Assembly: GCA_020881915.1 (NCBI GenBank)
Contig: JAJFPB010000003.1
Coordinates: forward strand, 2,108,001 to 2,172,000
Length of the DNA: 64,000 nucleotides
DNA from: Paramyrothecium sp. XJ0827
Taxonomy: Eukaryota > Ascomycota > Sordariomycetes > Hypocreales > Stachybotryaceae
Direction: 5' to 3'
Shown here: in pieces, positions 44,701 through 55,770 of the stretch
How the letters are laid out: the number at the start of each line of letters is the position of its first letter
Numbering within the stretch: the first letter of the stretch is position 1
The notes under the pieces: model-generated
Databases searched by the model: none
What the model saw: the letters and a program-made list of their open reading frames with translations, nothing else
Told to the model about the DNA's origin: nothing
Translations under genes and position numbers: made by a program

Positions 44701-47631
44701 TCATCCCGGTCTCGTCATCCCTAACAAGTCTTCAGCATGTTTGCTCCACGTCCCGCCGCTCGCTTTCTTGAAACCAGGGAGTGTCGTTGTGTTTGCTGTC
44801 GGATTATGGGCCACAGATGGTCGTCGTACCGTAGCCGTGGCCGTGAACGGGTCCAGTGGAACCAGCACTTGAGGTGCCAGCCCGGCCGCATCCTCCTTTC
44901 GGGCTGCCTTCTTCCCCCTAGTCGCCGGGTTGGCTATCCTGGCTGCCACAGCGCCCACAGCGCCACCAACTACCGTTGCAGGACCATGGTCCGGCGGACT
45001 TGGCTCCTGCACTGGTTTGATCTGCTCTGAGGGTATCTCGCTTGCTCCGACAGGCTCCGAGTTGATCAAAGGGCCAACACGGCCAAAAGCTGCCGCCATC
45101 GCAGTTGGAACAAAGTGGGTGTTTGGCAACACAAAGCCAAAGATCTCCTTGCTTTTGACACTTTTCCTGGCCATCCTGGCAATTCTAGGGCCCGTCACCT
45201 TCAAGTCATCCTTCTGACTCTTCGCCTTTGCCTTCGCTTGCACCGAAGCTACTGGTTCGACATAACCATCGGCATCACTCTCATCATCCGAGAAGGGAAA
45301 TTCCTCATCATGCGTTTCGCGTCTCAAGATTGCACGCCGAGTTGGTCCTTCTGGTACGTTGGAATCTTCACCAGAGCTTGCTTCGCCCCACGATGGGTCC
45401 TTCTTCTTTCTTTGCCGAGTCCGCGAAGGTTTTGAAGCCTCCTCCTCGCTACTGTCATCGTCGATGAAAGGTGAAAATGGCTTCTGCTTCATGCTCTTCC
45501 CTGATCTGGGCTTGTTTGTTTCCGTTTTCTGTCCATTTCTCCGGCTTTTTGTGTCTTGCGCAGGCTCATGTCCAGCCGATTCATCCTCGCTCCCTTCTAT
45601 AGTATGTGTTTCATCTGCGGTATCAGATGATGCTTCGAGGTTAGGCGCCCCTACACTTGTTCCTCTGCTTGTTAGTTTCCGAGCGTCCCGAGCCCGGCGT
45701 GAATAAGGCCTGACGTCGTCGTCGCCGTCGTCTTCGTTGTCTTCTCCGTCGTCTTCTGTCCATGACGATCTCATGGTTTCTTCGACGAGTCGTGAAGCTT
45801 GAGAGCTGTCCTTCACTCCCAGAATAGACTTTGCGACGTCTGTGCTTTTGTAAGAAGCCGGGCTTTGAGATTCCTCGTCGCTGAGCCTCTCAGAGTCGGT
45901 TTCCAGTACAGGCATGTCATCTTCGATCGCCTCAGGAGAAGGATCGGAAGTGGCATGTTGGCTGAGCTGTCCACGAGGGTTTGCTACCTGACTTGGTGGA
46001 GATTGTGGGACTTCTTCAGAGTCATCAGGTACCCGTAAAGGACCTTGTTCCGACGGCTGTTGTGCCTCGTCACCCGTTTTGAATCGAGATGCTCGTGCTG
46101 TGTGTGGCTCGTCGACCTCGGTCATGGGGTTTTCAGCAGTGGATGATGCTTTACTAAATCTCTCAGACATCATGAGTAAGCCTCGCTTCCGCCGAGGCTT
46201 TATTCTTAATTCAGTGCGGAGCTCTTTCAAGGGCTGGGAAGTTTCGTCTTCTTGGTTCACCTCTTTCCCCGCGGCTTCCGTCCTCAAACATGAAGCAGCT
46301 TGTGGCGGTCGCACTACCGACCGTTCCGCAACACCTTCCACCCTCACATCAACTTCTGCACTAATTTCCCTACGACATGGGGTCACAACGTCAAGTCCAT
46401 CGGCGGGTCTTTTTTGAACTGATTGTAAGGATCGCGCAGGCTTAGATGGAAGCTTCGGACACTTGATCTCTCCGTCTGATTGTTTAGGGTCGTGGCGCAC
46501 TTTTTTATTGCCTCCTTGAAGCCGTTCCTGAAGGGGCTGCTGAACAGGCTCCTGGGTAGTGTGCTGGTGGTTGTTCATTTCCTCCAGGCGACCCCCGGGC
46601 GGTGCGTAAGCGCGATGTGTGGGATACTGTGGTTCTCGCAATCGTGATCCCGGTGCTTTGACCCTGTGGCCGGCTTGCGACTGCCTTGCTGTCGAGAGCT
46701 GGTGTGGGACTGCGTGAGCTGATGTACCATCAAGCATGACAACGTCGGCATCATCTTCGTCCTGAGCCATGCTGATATCCACCTCTTCCGGAGAAATATT
46801 CCTGAGATCTGCCTTGTGCTGCACATTCGTAGCGTCGTGCAACATCTTCCGCCGAGCCGCCGACGCACCTGCCGAACCGTTCAAAGTAAGTTTCGCTCCG
46901 AATAGCCTCGTCGCAAATGCGGACTTGCTGCTCGGCGGCGAGGGGCTAAGCCGCCGACGCTTCGGTGCCGGCGCTTCGAGACCCACGCCTTGTGCTTGGC
47001 CCTGTCCTTGTTCGGACCTCCGCTTCTCGTATGGTGAGTGTGCCGGCACTGCTGCTCGACCGATGGGCCCAGGACTGGGCACAATGGTGCTGAGGGGGCG
47101 ATGCAAAAGCTGGAAGTGCGGCTGTGATCGCACTGCTTCCGGCCTTATTGGGAGAGGTGTCATCGATACGCTTGGTGCATTCGTGGTACGGGAAGATGAT
47201 GCTGGTGTCCGCACTGTCGATTGAGGTGCCGATCCTCCCATTCTGGCGGCAGCATTTGCGCGGCGCTTCTCCACCTCTTGTGCACGCTTGTCAAGGATTT
47301 CTGTCAGATCCTGCTGCTGTTCGCCGGTGAAGTCGCAAACCTGCACAATAGCGCTACCACGGTCCAGATGCAGTTCTTCGCCGTCTTCCAGGTCCTGGTC
47401 TCCTTGATGGTGGGCGTCGCCCACGAAGCCGCCACGCTCATCGTATACCATAATCCGTCGGTTGAAGGTGTGATATTTGAGCTTGCCATCTTGCCAGCGT
47501 TTCTGCTTTCGCTTCAAATCGTGCGTATACAGGCAGACGAAGCTGCGGACGGCGGCTGTTGTCGGTCGATCGGTTGCCGAGCTCCCGCCTGGTCGGCGTG
47601 GATGCTGTGACACCTTTACTGCGTATGACAT
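44701..47631 (-). CDS. ZGRF1/Mte1-type DUF2439 protein
   Basis: Family members (yeast Mte1, fission-yeast Dbl2, human ZGRF1) bind DNA-repair helicases such as Mph1/Fml1 and act at recombination intermediates and telomeres. Single exon, 976 aa from the ATG at 47631. The DUF2439 domain lies at about residues 20-105: VRSFVCLYTHDLKRKQKRWQ, KYHTFNRRIMVYDE, and AIVQVCDFTGEQQQDL. The remainder is long, disordered, acidic and Ser-rich, with KR-rich patches and stretches of Asp/Glu, as usual. An upstream extension of the frame to 47931 contains Met codons but precedes the conserved start, so I left it out. Confidence 0.88.
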   Translation of the reverse strand: MSYAVKVSQHPRRPGGSSATDRPTTAAVRSFVCLYTHDLKRKQKRWQDGKLKYHTFNRRIMVYDERGGFVGDAHHQGDQDLEDGEELHLDRGSAIVQVCDFTGEQQQDLTEILDKRAQEVEKRRANAAARMGGSAPQSTVRTPASSSRTTNAPSVSMTPLPIRPEAVRSQPHFQLLHRPLSTIVPSPGPIGRAAVPAHSPYEKRRSEQGQGQAQGVGLEAPAPKRRRLSPSPPSSKSAFATRLFGAKLTLNGSAGASAARRKMLHDATNVQHKADLRNISPEEVDISMAQDEDDADVVMLDGTSAHAVPHQLSTARQSQAGHRVKAPGSRLREPQYPTHRAYAPPGGRLEEMNNHQHTTQEPVQQPLQERLQGGNKKVRHDPKQSDGEIKCPKLPSKPARSLQSVQKRPADGLDVVTPCRREISAEVDVRVEGVAERSVVRPPQAASCLRTEAAGKEVNQEDETSQPLKELRTELRIKPRRKRGLLMMSERFSKASSTAENPMTEVDEPHTARASRFKTGDEAQQPSEQGPLRVPDDSEEVPQSPPSQVANPRGQLSQHATSDPSPEAIEDDMPVLETDSERLSDEESQSPASYKSTDVAKSILGVKDSSQASRLVEETMRSSWTEDDGEDNEDDGDDDVRPYSRRARDARKLTSRGTSVGAPNLEASSDTADETHTIEGSEDESAGHEPAQDTKSRRNGQKTETNKPRSGKSMKQKPFSPFIDDDSSEEEASKPSRTRQRKKKDPSWGEASSGEDSNVPEGPTRRAILRRETHDEEFPFSDDESDADGYVEPVASVQAKAKAKSQKDDLKVTGPRIARMARKSVKSKEIFGFVLPNTHFVPTAMAAAFGRVGPLINSEPVGASEIPSEQIKPVQEPSPPDHGPATVVGGAVGAVAARIANPATRGKKAARKEDAAGLAPQVLVPLDPFTATATVRRPSVAHNPTANTTTLPGFKKASGGTWSKHAEDLLGMTRPG

Positions 47632-48834
47632 CGGGCTGTTCGTATCATCGAGGACGAGCGGTGAATGCTGACATTGTCCAGTATTGCCAAGATTCGAAAG
47701 CTCGACTGGACAGAGGTAGGGTGCTCGTTGATTGAAGGTTAAGTGTTTGCCCCACTGTCGCTTGACGCGTCTCCGTTTGACGTGACTGCGCAGTCGCGAC
47801 ACCAAGTCACGTGGCCGCCAGAATGGCCAAAAACGGTTTTGGATCGAGTACATAAGGTACCCAGTAGGGGACGTACCTGGTGTCCGACGAGACATCTTTT
47901 GTCCACTCATCGATGTGATTGCATCGTCCAAGCGTAACTCATACCACGTACGGCTCTAGAACTGTTGGTAGCCATAGCCGGAGGGTTTCCCAATGAATAG
48001 TAGTCTCTTATGGTCTCCCGCCTGACATTTCATTTACTCAGACAAGCATGCTGGTCGGCACTCTCTGCACGCCAAACTTGTTCGATGTTGAGGCACCATG
48101 GTTGTGAACCCTTTCTTCATTGTTCTGCAGATCATTTTTGTCCTTCTGGGCATTCAGAATGCCCAGGCATACAATTATACGTAAAGAAGCCGCTCCGTGA
48201 AGGATGTGCTGGCGGATGAAGATGATCCCTTTGCCCAAAATTGTTATAGGGTAATTAAGGCCCTGATACCATGGCGCCGGACTAGCCGGCGTCGGAACAA
48301 GCCCCACCAACCCCCAGGGACTTAGCTAGCCTTCTCCTTCTTCCCCTTATGCAGTTGAATAACATCATCAAGGACCGCATCTGGAGAACCCCTAGATGCC
48401 GCCCCCTTACAAAAATCATCTTGCAAGGGTCAATTGGGATGTGCCTTATATCCAAGCAAGCTTGTGGGATGGGACAACGCTGCCCTTATCCATTGCAAGA
48501 GACAAACTTTAGCCTCATCCTCTGATTAGAAAGCGCCCGGTTGTCAGGACACTCAAAACGGCGATTGTTCCCCCACCCGAGGGCACAGATAACTATATCG
48601 GAGCCGCTGCTCCCTCGTAGTTAGAGCTTTTCGGAGATTAGTTTACAGTCACTTGACCCCATAGCATTCTTCAATCTGATTCAGCCACCCGGCCTCTGAC
48701 ACCGGTCCTGGGATCCAGGGCCTTGGACCTACATGCCTTGGCTGCTTCCATTCAGCTGACACGGGGAACCTGGTGACTGTCGCAGAGCTTACCACTAAGG
48801 GCTCGAGCAACAGATCCTCAAGACTACGGATGAA
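47632..48834. other. 1.2-kb spacer upstream of the ZGRF1-like gene
   Basis: No supported gene. The stretch beyond 48.3 kb leads into a run of decayed coding sequence. Confidence 0.4.
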
Positions 48835-49691
48835 TTGGGGAATAACTGCTTGTTCTACACAGAATACTCGGCAGTGGACAGGCGGAATGAAAGGGACCCG
48901 ATACTTTTGTTTTCGGAAGCTGGGGAGAATTCGCCTGTAGCACGAGCATGTTCAGGTATGGGTAAGCTTGCCAGTTTCCCATCTGCTCTGAGTCTTTGCC
49001 GGCAGGCTAACATCTTCGTAATAAGTCGCTTTACTCCGGTCGGGAGAAAAACAAGGTACCCAATTCTGTTCCGTCCCATGACGGAAGTAGTCATAACTTC
49101 TATGAAATTGCTGTGATGGGCCGCTGGATCAACCATTTGAACCAGCCTCCGAGGAACTTCATCTGCTTCGAGAACATGTCTCGCGCCGTAGCCAACCGTG
49201 GCAGCGGCAGGGTATTTGTCATGTCTATCCGGTCTGGAAGTAAAACTTACTATGCTACCGCAACAAGGACAATCCCAATGACAAAACTAATGATCATAGC
49301 ATCTGGAACACTCAGACGTCTCAGAGAAACGGGAAAAGTGATCGAGGTGATAGCAATCAATACGCGTAACACGAGAGACTGGAAAAGAATTGGACCGAGT
49401 ACTCAAGCAGTGAAAGGGGAATACACGGGTCCGGTTCCACAGGGGCTGGGGGACCTCGACAAAAGGGACACATGCTTTGAGAACCTCCGCTAGGTGGAAG
49501 CCGTTTTTGAAAAGCATCCCGAGTGCCGAGAGCACAGTCTGCCCCAATACAAGTTTGGGTTCCCACTGGAAAATTACATGGTGGAAGGGATCAAGGGTAT
49601 CGTTGATCCTTACGGCATTACTCAGTGCCTGCGTAATGAATCTCAGCTAGATTACTATTATGTCTGGAGGTATCGAAAGAGTGTTGCGTAG
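48835..49691 (+). pseudogene. Decayed gene of unidentified secreted-type protein
   Basis: Readable but broken. One frame gives NNCLFYTEYSAVDRRNE and SLCRQANIFVISRF to a TGA at 49114; the next frame continues HNFYEIAVMGRWINHL, RNFICFENMSRAVA and GRVFVMSIRSGSK, a TAG at 49491-49493, then in frame VEAVFEKHPECREHS to 49691. The conserved-looking cysteines and aromatic clusters suggest real former coding. Phrases resemble secreted fungal proteins ending in SGxVFVM-type strands, but I cannot name the family. Confidence 0.5.
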
Positions 49692-50394
49692 GGTGAAATC
49701 TATGAGGTAACATACTGTATTGATCTAGTTATACAATTTCACTATGGCAAATAACACCAGATATAAGTGTTACCTTCTAGGTGTTACATCATGGAATCTT
49801 GCCACCAAATGCGCAAGGAATTGACGAACCCTGCCGCAGCATCGAGGATAAATTTGGGGTTGGGCATGCGAGATTCATAGCATGGAGGTCTGCTGTCTTA
49901 AACAACTCTAAGTGATGTCGCGATTCAGAGTTGAGGGTTTGCCAACTCCACAATCCAGTAGATCAAGAGACGTGGGTACGATTGGCCGAGAATAATTGAC
50001 TTCGAAGACTGCCACTGTCCAGCACTCTAAATTGAGGATTGCCGAAAATGCTGAGATACTGGATTTCAGGATGAGCCTTCATTGCATTGACCCTCCTTAT
50101 AAACACCCAACTTGTTCATGGAAACAAACAAAAATATGTCCATCTCGACAAAGGCACGTCGCCGGGGGTAAAGGACGTCTTGTTGCCGCGCCAGTAGAAG
50201 GTAATACGGTGCTTTTCAACAAGCCTTACTCCAATGGTGACTGTTTTAATGGAGGCACCGGCTTTGTGAGCAGTTTTGGATGATGTGTTAGATTTGCGCA
50301 GTGAATGCGATGACAGCGATCCATGTAGTGCAGTCGTCGACCCGGGTTTTGCGACAGAGTCGTCTGCACATCTACTTGTGAGGTTCTTACAGAA
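49692..50394. other. Spacer or unreadable relic
   Basis: Between two pseudogenes. It may hold the decayed N-terminal part of the chitinase relic, but no frame is convincing. Confidence 0.4.
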
Positions 50395-51430
50395 GAGTTA
50401 TATGCACTCTGAATTTGTGCTGCTCTCATTTCGGAAACTGTGGTTATACAGAAGTCAGTCGGCTTCCTTGGAGTTTTCCCCCCTCCCAAATGCCGAAGTT
50501 CAGAAGTTGACATAGCATGTCGGGATTTCTGCAATGGACGTTGCTAGAGTGGCTGTGCGAAACCGCCAAATCCCGTCGCATACGTTTGTCAAAGTCTGCG
50601 TGGCCGTTTTTTGCTTGGATAACCCTGTCGTCTGAAGCCAGGGCGACGTACATGAATTGGTCATTGGGTGAGACGCTTCCCCATTTGCGGAGAGAATTTG
50701 ATGTTTCATAATTTTGTGATAGCAATTACTGAAGACACGTGGCCGAGATGCTACGGATCATGGACACTGGCTGAAGATGTTTGCAGGGTCATGAAGACAT
50801 CTGATGTTCCTGTCGCTTGCCTTACTCACCTTGATGTGACTTTTGGCTACATTAAGCCAAAGACCTTTGTTCTTCACCCCATGGAGCCTGCAACTGAGAA
50901 GATCTTTCCCGATATCGGTATTACAGAGCTGAGAAGTAAGGCTCCCGGGATAAAAATCTCTAGGGGCTAGACATTCAGCGACAATGGTACTGCTCCACTA
51001 CTCAGTCGGTATTTGGTGACTGCTCCAGAAACAACAAAGTGCCAAATTCATCGATGAACTCGTCATGTTTGAGAGCTTGGGGATTGATGGACTGTTAGTG
51101 TACTGTACCGATGTCCATTACTGCTCAAGCCCCCGTGTTATTCGAAGGGCGGTGCTGATCCTCCTCATTCAGATGCCCTGTTGCCCCTGGATCGAGGTGG
51201 GAGAATGGGTGGACACCGAGACCTATGTGGCTTTGCTTGCTGCAACCTTGATCGGCGCCGTCATAAGATTGGGAGTAAGGAAACCGGGTGCGAAGCTGGT
51301 TTGAATCCCGGGACATTCTCTTCTCACATTGGTTGCTACATTCAGAGCATGGCTCGAGCGTTGCATGCTGGCGCCAAAAATAGTTGCATTCCACAGCAGC
51401 TTGATCCGGACTATTGAATCATTGATCATT
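50395..51430 (+). pseudogene. Decayed subgroup-C-type GH18 chitinase
   Basis: A second chitinase, dead. At 50395-50460 a ChtBD1 core reads CTLNLCCSHFGNCGYT. At 50715-50970 the GH18 start reads CYGSWTLAEDV, MKTSDVPVACLTHLDVTFGYIKP and LRSKAPGIKI. A stop follows, then TFSDNGTA, and after further frame changes QQSAKFIDELVMFESLGIDG (active chitinases continue DxDWE here). TETYVALLAAT at about 51225 ends the recognisable part. Several stops and shifts break it, and the catalytic DxxDxDxE cannot be read. Domain order matches the intact chitinase at 13.4-16.6 kb. Confidence 0.82.
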
Positions 51431-52366
51431 GAAAGAAACTCTTTGATATGCGGCTACCATGCCCTGAGCGAACTGGATGGCTACCTTAGTGCTCAAAGCG
51501 CCCAGTACGAAACCTACGATGTCTTATTAAGTAAGTCCTATCCTTACTAGTCAAATTTTATGCCTAAAAACTTTACAAGTTCAAGGGAAATAGCTATTAA
51601 ATAATTATTATAAAATATTTATTTAAGTAATGAGTAGATATTTATTTAAAATAAGAAGAATAAATATAAGAAATTAGTTAAAATAAAACTTAAGATTTTA
51701 TTTCAGATATTAAAAGAAATAAAATATATTTAAAAGTAATGAGGGTATTTAAACTATGAACATAAATTATAATAAATCCCTTCTTCCTATTTTTATTATA
51801 TTAAACGTCTTTTTAAGTCTTACTAGACTAAGCTCCTGCTGATCAGGCCCATTGCCCAAGACTAGTCGAGCTACATCTTTTCCTTTGAAGCCGGTCTTTG
51901 TTGGAGCCATCACCTGCACGTTCCACGCTGTGGCGATCCTGCTCGTGTCGACCACCTTTGTTCTCGCCACCAGGTCAGTGCATCTCTCTTTGCGGTTGCT
52001 TCGAAGGGCTGCGCTCTGACCTGGTAGTAGCTGAAAAGCTGGCCTGGATCGCGCTTGTGACCCGACATCCCTTCGCAAACGCGTCTTTCAGTCTTTCATG
52101 CCACAGGACCGCTTGGTCTGATCGCTTCCAGCTGCGTGGGTTACGGAAATCGGAAGGAGCTTCAAGGCTACGACTCGGTCTATAAGAACCTCAAGGCATC
52201 CCGTTTCCTGCTTCGCTTTGACTAGAAGCTGTCAGGAGAGGCCAGAACAACAACTCAAGTGCAGCAGTCTCTACATGGTTCTGCCAAGTAACAAGTGGCA
52301 GCACAAGAATACTCCGCATAAATCAGTACCAGGGTACTCCGCAGCAGGGTTTGAAATCTTGCTGAG
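51431..52366. other. Spacer containing an AT-rich tract
   Basis: Between the chitinase relic and the ankyrin gene. From about 51550 to 51790 it is almost pure A/T, annotated separately. The rest holds no supported gene. Confidence 0.5.
51550..51790. repeat. AT-rich tract, RIP-like
   Basis: About 240 bp dominated by TTTAA, ATAAT and AAATA words, sharply different from the flanks. It adjoins decayed genes, as expected for repeat-induced point mutation of an old duplicate or transposon. No terminal repeats are visible. Confidence 0.7.
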
Positions 52367-54649
52367 ATGGCTGCAACAGCTCATGCCTCTTTCCTTCCCG
52401 ACGCCATTGTCACCAGGATTTGCCATGTGTCAGACTTCAGAACATTGGCGTCCTTGGCAAGGGTTCACAAACCGCTAAAGGACATAGCTGAAAAGGTCCT
52501 GTATAGGGACGATGCGAAACTCCCAGGAACACCTCGTGCAATCCTGTGGGCGGCTCGCTTCAATCTGATGTCAACCTTGGACAAGGTATCGCGCTATGCC
52601 AAGCCTGAATCCTCCCCATCTCCTCCCGGGGCAACTCAAGGTTCCGCTGGATCCTTTGCTGGGGTGTCTGACCCGGGGCCTAGAAATTATTCTAATTACG
52701 AATCACTGCGATTTAGCGCAGGAACTCCTCTACACGAAGCAGCTGCTCGCGGGTATGATGGCATTGTCAGCAAACTGCTGGAATTGGGCGCTGGTACGGA
52801 AGCGACCGCGAACTTCAAGGGCACGTTGACCCCTGACGGCAGGTACATTGACAGCACGTACTTGTTTGTTACACCTCTCTTTCTTGCTCTGTTTCACAAA
52901 AAGGAGAAGTCAGCGTCCCTCCTTCTCAAGCATGGAGCTAGTCAAGTAGTCGCCTTCGAAATAGTGGGCGAAATGCCCGCCTTCAGCGCTCTACATGTCG
53001 CCATCCATGCCTGCCTCGAGAGCACCGTTGACGCACTTTTGACGGAATACCAAGCAGACGTGAATAACGCACTCGACGACGGGAACTGTCTACCGATTCA
53101 TTTTACTATCACTCGAGCAGCTAGGGTCAAGTTTTTGCCCAAGCTTTTGCAAGCCGGTGCACGAATTGACCCTCGAATATTCCACCCCTTGCTGCCATCT
53201 GGCTCGACGGTTGTTCACGCGGTTGCATTGTTGCTCGACGAAGCGGCTGTGACCGAAGCTATCGACGCCCTGACGCGGGAGGGCGCAGACTTCAGCGTTG
53301 AAGCTGACGGCTTGACGTTACTTCATGTCGCCGCAGCCGCCAGAAATCCGTGGATGCTGATGACGCTTCTGAATCGCGGCCTTGACATTAGCGCTAAAAC
53401 GCCTGATGGCCAGAACGCTATGGATTTGCTCGAAAAAGACTGGGGCCGAGATGGCGGACGAGATGCCAAAGAATACGCGGAAACGAAGCAAGGCTACGTG
53501 AACAAGGTAAAACGCACTTTGTCGTGCATCCAGATCCTCATTGGAGCTGGTCTCAAGGTGCATTTGAAGCACGTCGACATATGGGCGCGTCTCGAAGCTG
53601 CAGTCGCGGACGTCTTGTACCAGCATACCGAGGGCACAATACAAGCTAGCCACGAGTACTGGGTCAAGGAGCTATGGGAGGAAACAGGAGGATTCTGGCC
53701 GGGCGAACTCAATAGTTTGGCTTTCCTGCTGAAGTACGCATCACCACCTACTGGCCGGAGCACGGATAACGGTTGGAAGATCATCCTCTTCCGTCTCTTC
53801 GGGGGACATCACATTACCCACGACTACGTTGTTCAATTTCTACGGCAGAACGCCCATCTCGGCGGTATCAAGAGCGTTGACGGTTGCGATTCCTTGATGA
53901 GGTTGCTGCGAAACAGGTTCTACTCTCACAGTACCCATGCTGGACTTGTGAACAGCCTCATGGCTTCCGATGGATTCGACAAGAATGCTACCGATCACTA
54001 CCAGAACAACTATCTTCACCATTTGGTTGACAACCCAGCCATCAACCAAGGCGACTTTGTTGCCACACTGAAAGCTCTCCTAGATAAGGGGGTAGACATT
54101 AATGCCCAGGACGAACTCGGCCGGTCGGCATTGCACAACGTAGCCAGGTGCTGGGGGGATCGTCTCCGCTATCAGGGCTCTGATGGACTGCAGCGAGAGT
54201 TTTTCAAGCTGGATGCCCTGGTTCAGCATGGTGCGAGCCTGGGCCTTCTCGACGTCAACGAAAAGACGCCGTTGGCGCTGCTCAAAGAGACGAAACCAAG
54301 GGCTGACGAGACTGGCATGCAGTCGACTCATGATCTCGATGATGTTGAGTGGGATAATGGAATGGGGCTCCTTTGTGATCCCAACGCCAGTTGCATGCTA
54401 TCACGAGCTAGTGGTGGCTCCAAGAAGGCGCAAGGAACAGGACAGAGGGCAGCCGGGGAAAGCAGCAACGTGGCTCTTGGTGGCGACGAGGTTTTTTTGG
54501 GAGTTGAGCCGGTCTTCCTGGTTCCCGATTGCGAGGACGGACAGTTCGAAAGAGATGAGGGAACTGGGCCCGAAGACCGTGACTTCAGGATTGATGACGA
54601 ACAGGTCAAGCGCCTCACCAAGGCTGCGACTGACAGGCTCTCTGCCTAG
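52367..54649 (+). CDS. F-box-like/ankyrin-repeat protein
   Basis: Likely substrate adaptor or scaffold, cytosolic. Single exon, 760 aa. An F-box-like helix set (LPDAIVTRICHVSDFRTLASLARVHK) is at residues 10-45. Ankyrin repeats begin near 115 (TPLHEAAARGYDGIVSKLLELGA), continue with TPLFLALFHKKEKSASLLLKHGA and SALHVAIHACLESTVDALL, reach TLLHVAAAARNPWMLMTLLNRG near 325, and resume near 540-650 (NYLHHLVDN, SALHNVARCWGD). Between the blocks lies an uncharacterised helical segment. The C-terminal 80 residues are acidic. The ATG has no upstream in-frame extension. Confidence 0.9.
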   Translation: MAATAHASFLPDAIVTRICHVSDFRTLASLARVHKPLKDIAEKVLYRDDAKLPGTPRAILWAARFNLMSTLDKVSRYAKPESSPSPPGATQGSAGSFAGVSDPGPRNYSNYESLRFSAGTPLHEAAARGYDGIVSKLLELGAGTEATANFKGTLTPDGRYIDSTYLFVTPLFLALFHKKEKSASLLLKHGASQVVAFEIVGEMPAFSALHVAIHACLESTVDALLTEYQADVNNALDDGNCLPIHFTITRAARVKFLPKLLQAGARIDPRIFHPLLPSGSTVVHAVALLLDEAAVTEAIDALTREGADFSVEADGLTLLHVAAAARNPWMLMTLLNRGLDISAKTPDGQNAMDLLEKDWGRDGGRDAKEYAETKQGYVNKVKRTLSCIQILIGAGLKVHLKHVDIWARLEAAVADVLYQHTEGTIQASHEYWVKELWEETGGFWPGELNSLAFLLKYASPPTGRSTDNGWKIILFRLFGGHHITHDYVVQFLRQNAHLGGIKSVDGCDSLMRLLRNRFYSHSTHAGLVNSLMASDGFDKNATDHYQNNYLHHLVDNPAINQGDFVATLKALLDKGVDINAQDELGRSALHNVARCWGDRLRYQGSDGLQREFFKLDALVQHGASLGLLDVNEKTPLALLKETKPRADETGMQSTHDLDDVEWDNGMGLLCDPNASCMLSRASGGSKKAQGTGQRAAGESSNVALGGDEVFLGVEPVFLVPDCEDGQFERDEGTGPEDRDFRIDDEQVKRLTKAATDRLSA

Positions 54650-55770
54650 GACAGGTCGGAAATTGCTTCGTTGTTTGACTGGTGAGGGTGTTCGGCCAGT
54701 TGGGTGATTGTTTTGGGATCGTTGGGCTTTAGCCCTTTTCATTACGAGGTAGTTGCAGTCTTTCTTGTTTTCAACAGAATCTCTAGCATCAAGAATCATT
54801 CTCGTAGAGCCCGTGATGTAGGCGTGACTCCAGCACCCAAGGGCCGCACATGGCTCCCTTTGGCAGACTTGTCAAAAGTAGAACAGCACGATGCGGGCTG
54901 TGTGAAGGGACGATTGTTTGTGTGTTTGCTGGTGCCATCATGCTTCAAACCCATTGCCATAGGCTGCCGAAATAGGCCACGTCGAGGTGTGTAGCACTGT
55001 GGTTGGGAGACGACAGGAGATGCGTCTTGCTCTAGCTACCCTATAGATCTAGTGGCCAAGCGTGGAGGTCTGAAAGAATCCTGAACACAAGTGAAGGGGC
55101 CTTGTCTCCCCAGTAGTAAGACCGATGCGGACTCCATACCTTCAGTTCGAGCTTTTCCTACGGTCGATAATGCAGTCTAAATTGCTGGACCCAGCAAGTT
55201 CTAGCGCCATTATTGCATTGGGCTGATCTAACGAGATCGAGTCGGTAAGGCTGGGTGAATGGCCTGGAAGACGAGGGGCAAAATGGCCAGTACCTGACAA
55301 CGGACGGGTTCGTCTTCCATGAGCAATGTAAGTCACCTTCATGCGATAATTGGTGCCAACAATACTCGCGCGTTCATTCACAGGATCGGATCGCCAAACG
55401 CTCAATTGACAAACAACTGTCTCAATCTAAAACTGTGCCTACTCCCAACACGATATTCCCATGCAATCTAGATACCGGGAAGGCGTGCCACCCGGTGAGT
55501 CGAGGTATCATAAAAATGCACATCTGCAGGCGTGGGTCACCTGGAACGCCATGAGCGGATCTAACATGCCCGCATCCGAAACCCTGCTCAAAGCGATAAA
55601 ATGAAACCAACTAGACAAAGGAAAACAATGACCGTCATAGGCACTAGAGCCGTGCAAAAGCTGCCCTTGCCTGGGGCACCGCCATGTGGGGCTGGGCGAT
55701 AGCACCTCATCCGGAGGCTGCGTGGTATCGAGACCCCATTTCTATTCAAGAAAGAATATTCATCAATTCG
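54650..55770. other. 1.1-kb convergent spacer
   Basis: Tail-to-tail gap; short ORFs only, none with a domain. Confidence 0.5.

Noticed and set aside
47632..47931. N-terminal extension of the ZGRF1-like protein
   Set aside because: Conserved DUF2439 sequence begins shortly after the ATG at 47631; the extension is Arg-rich and unlike the family.
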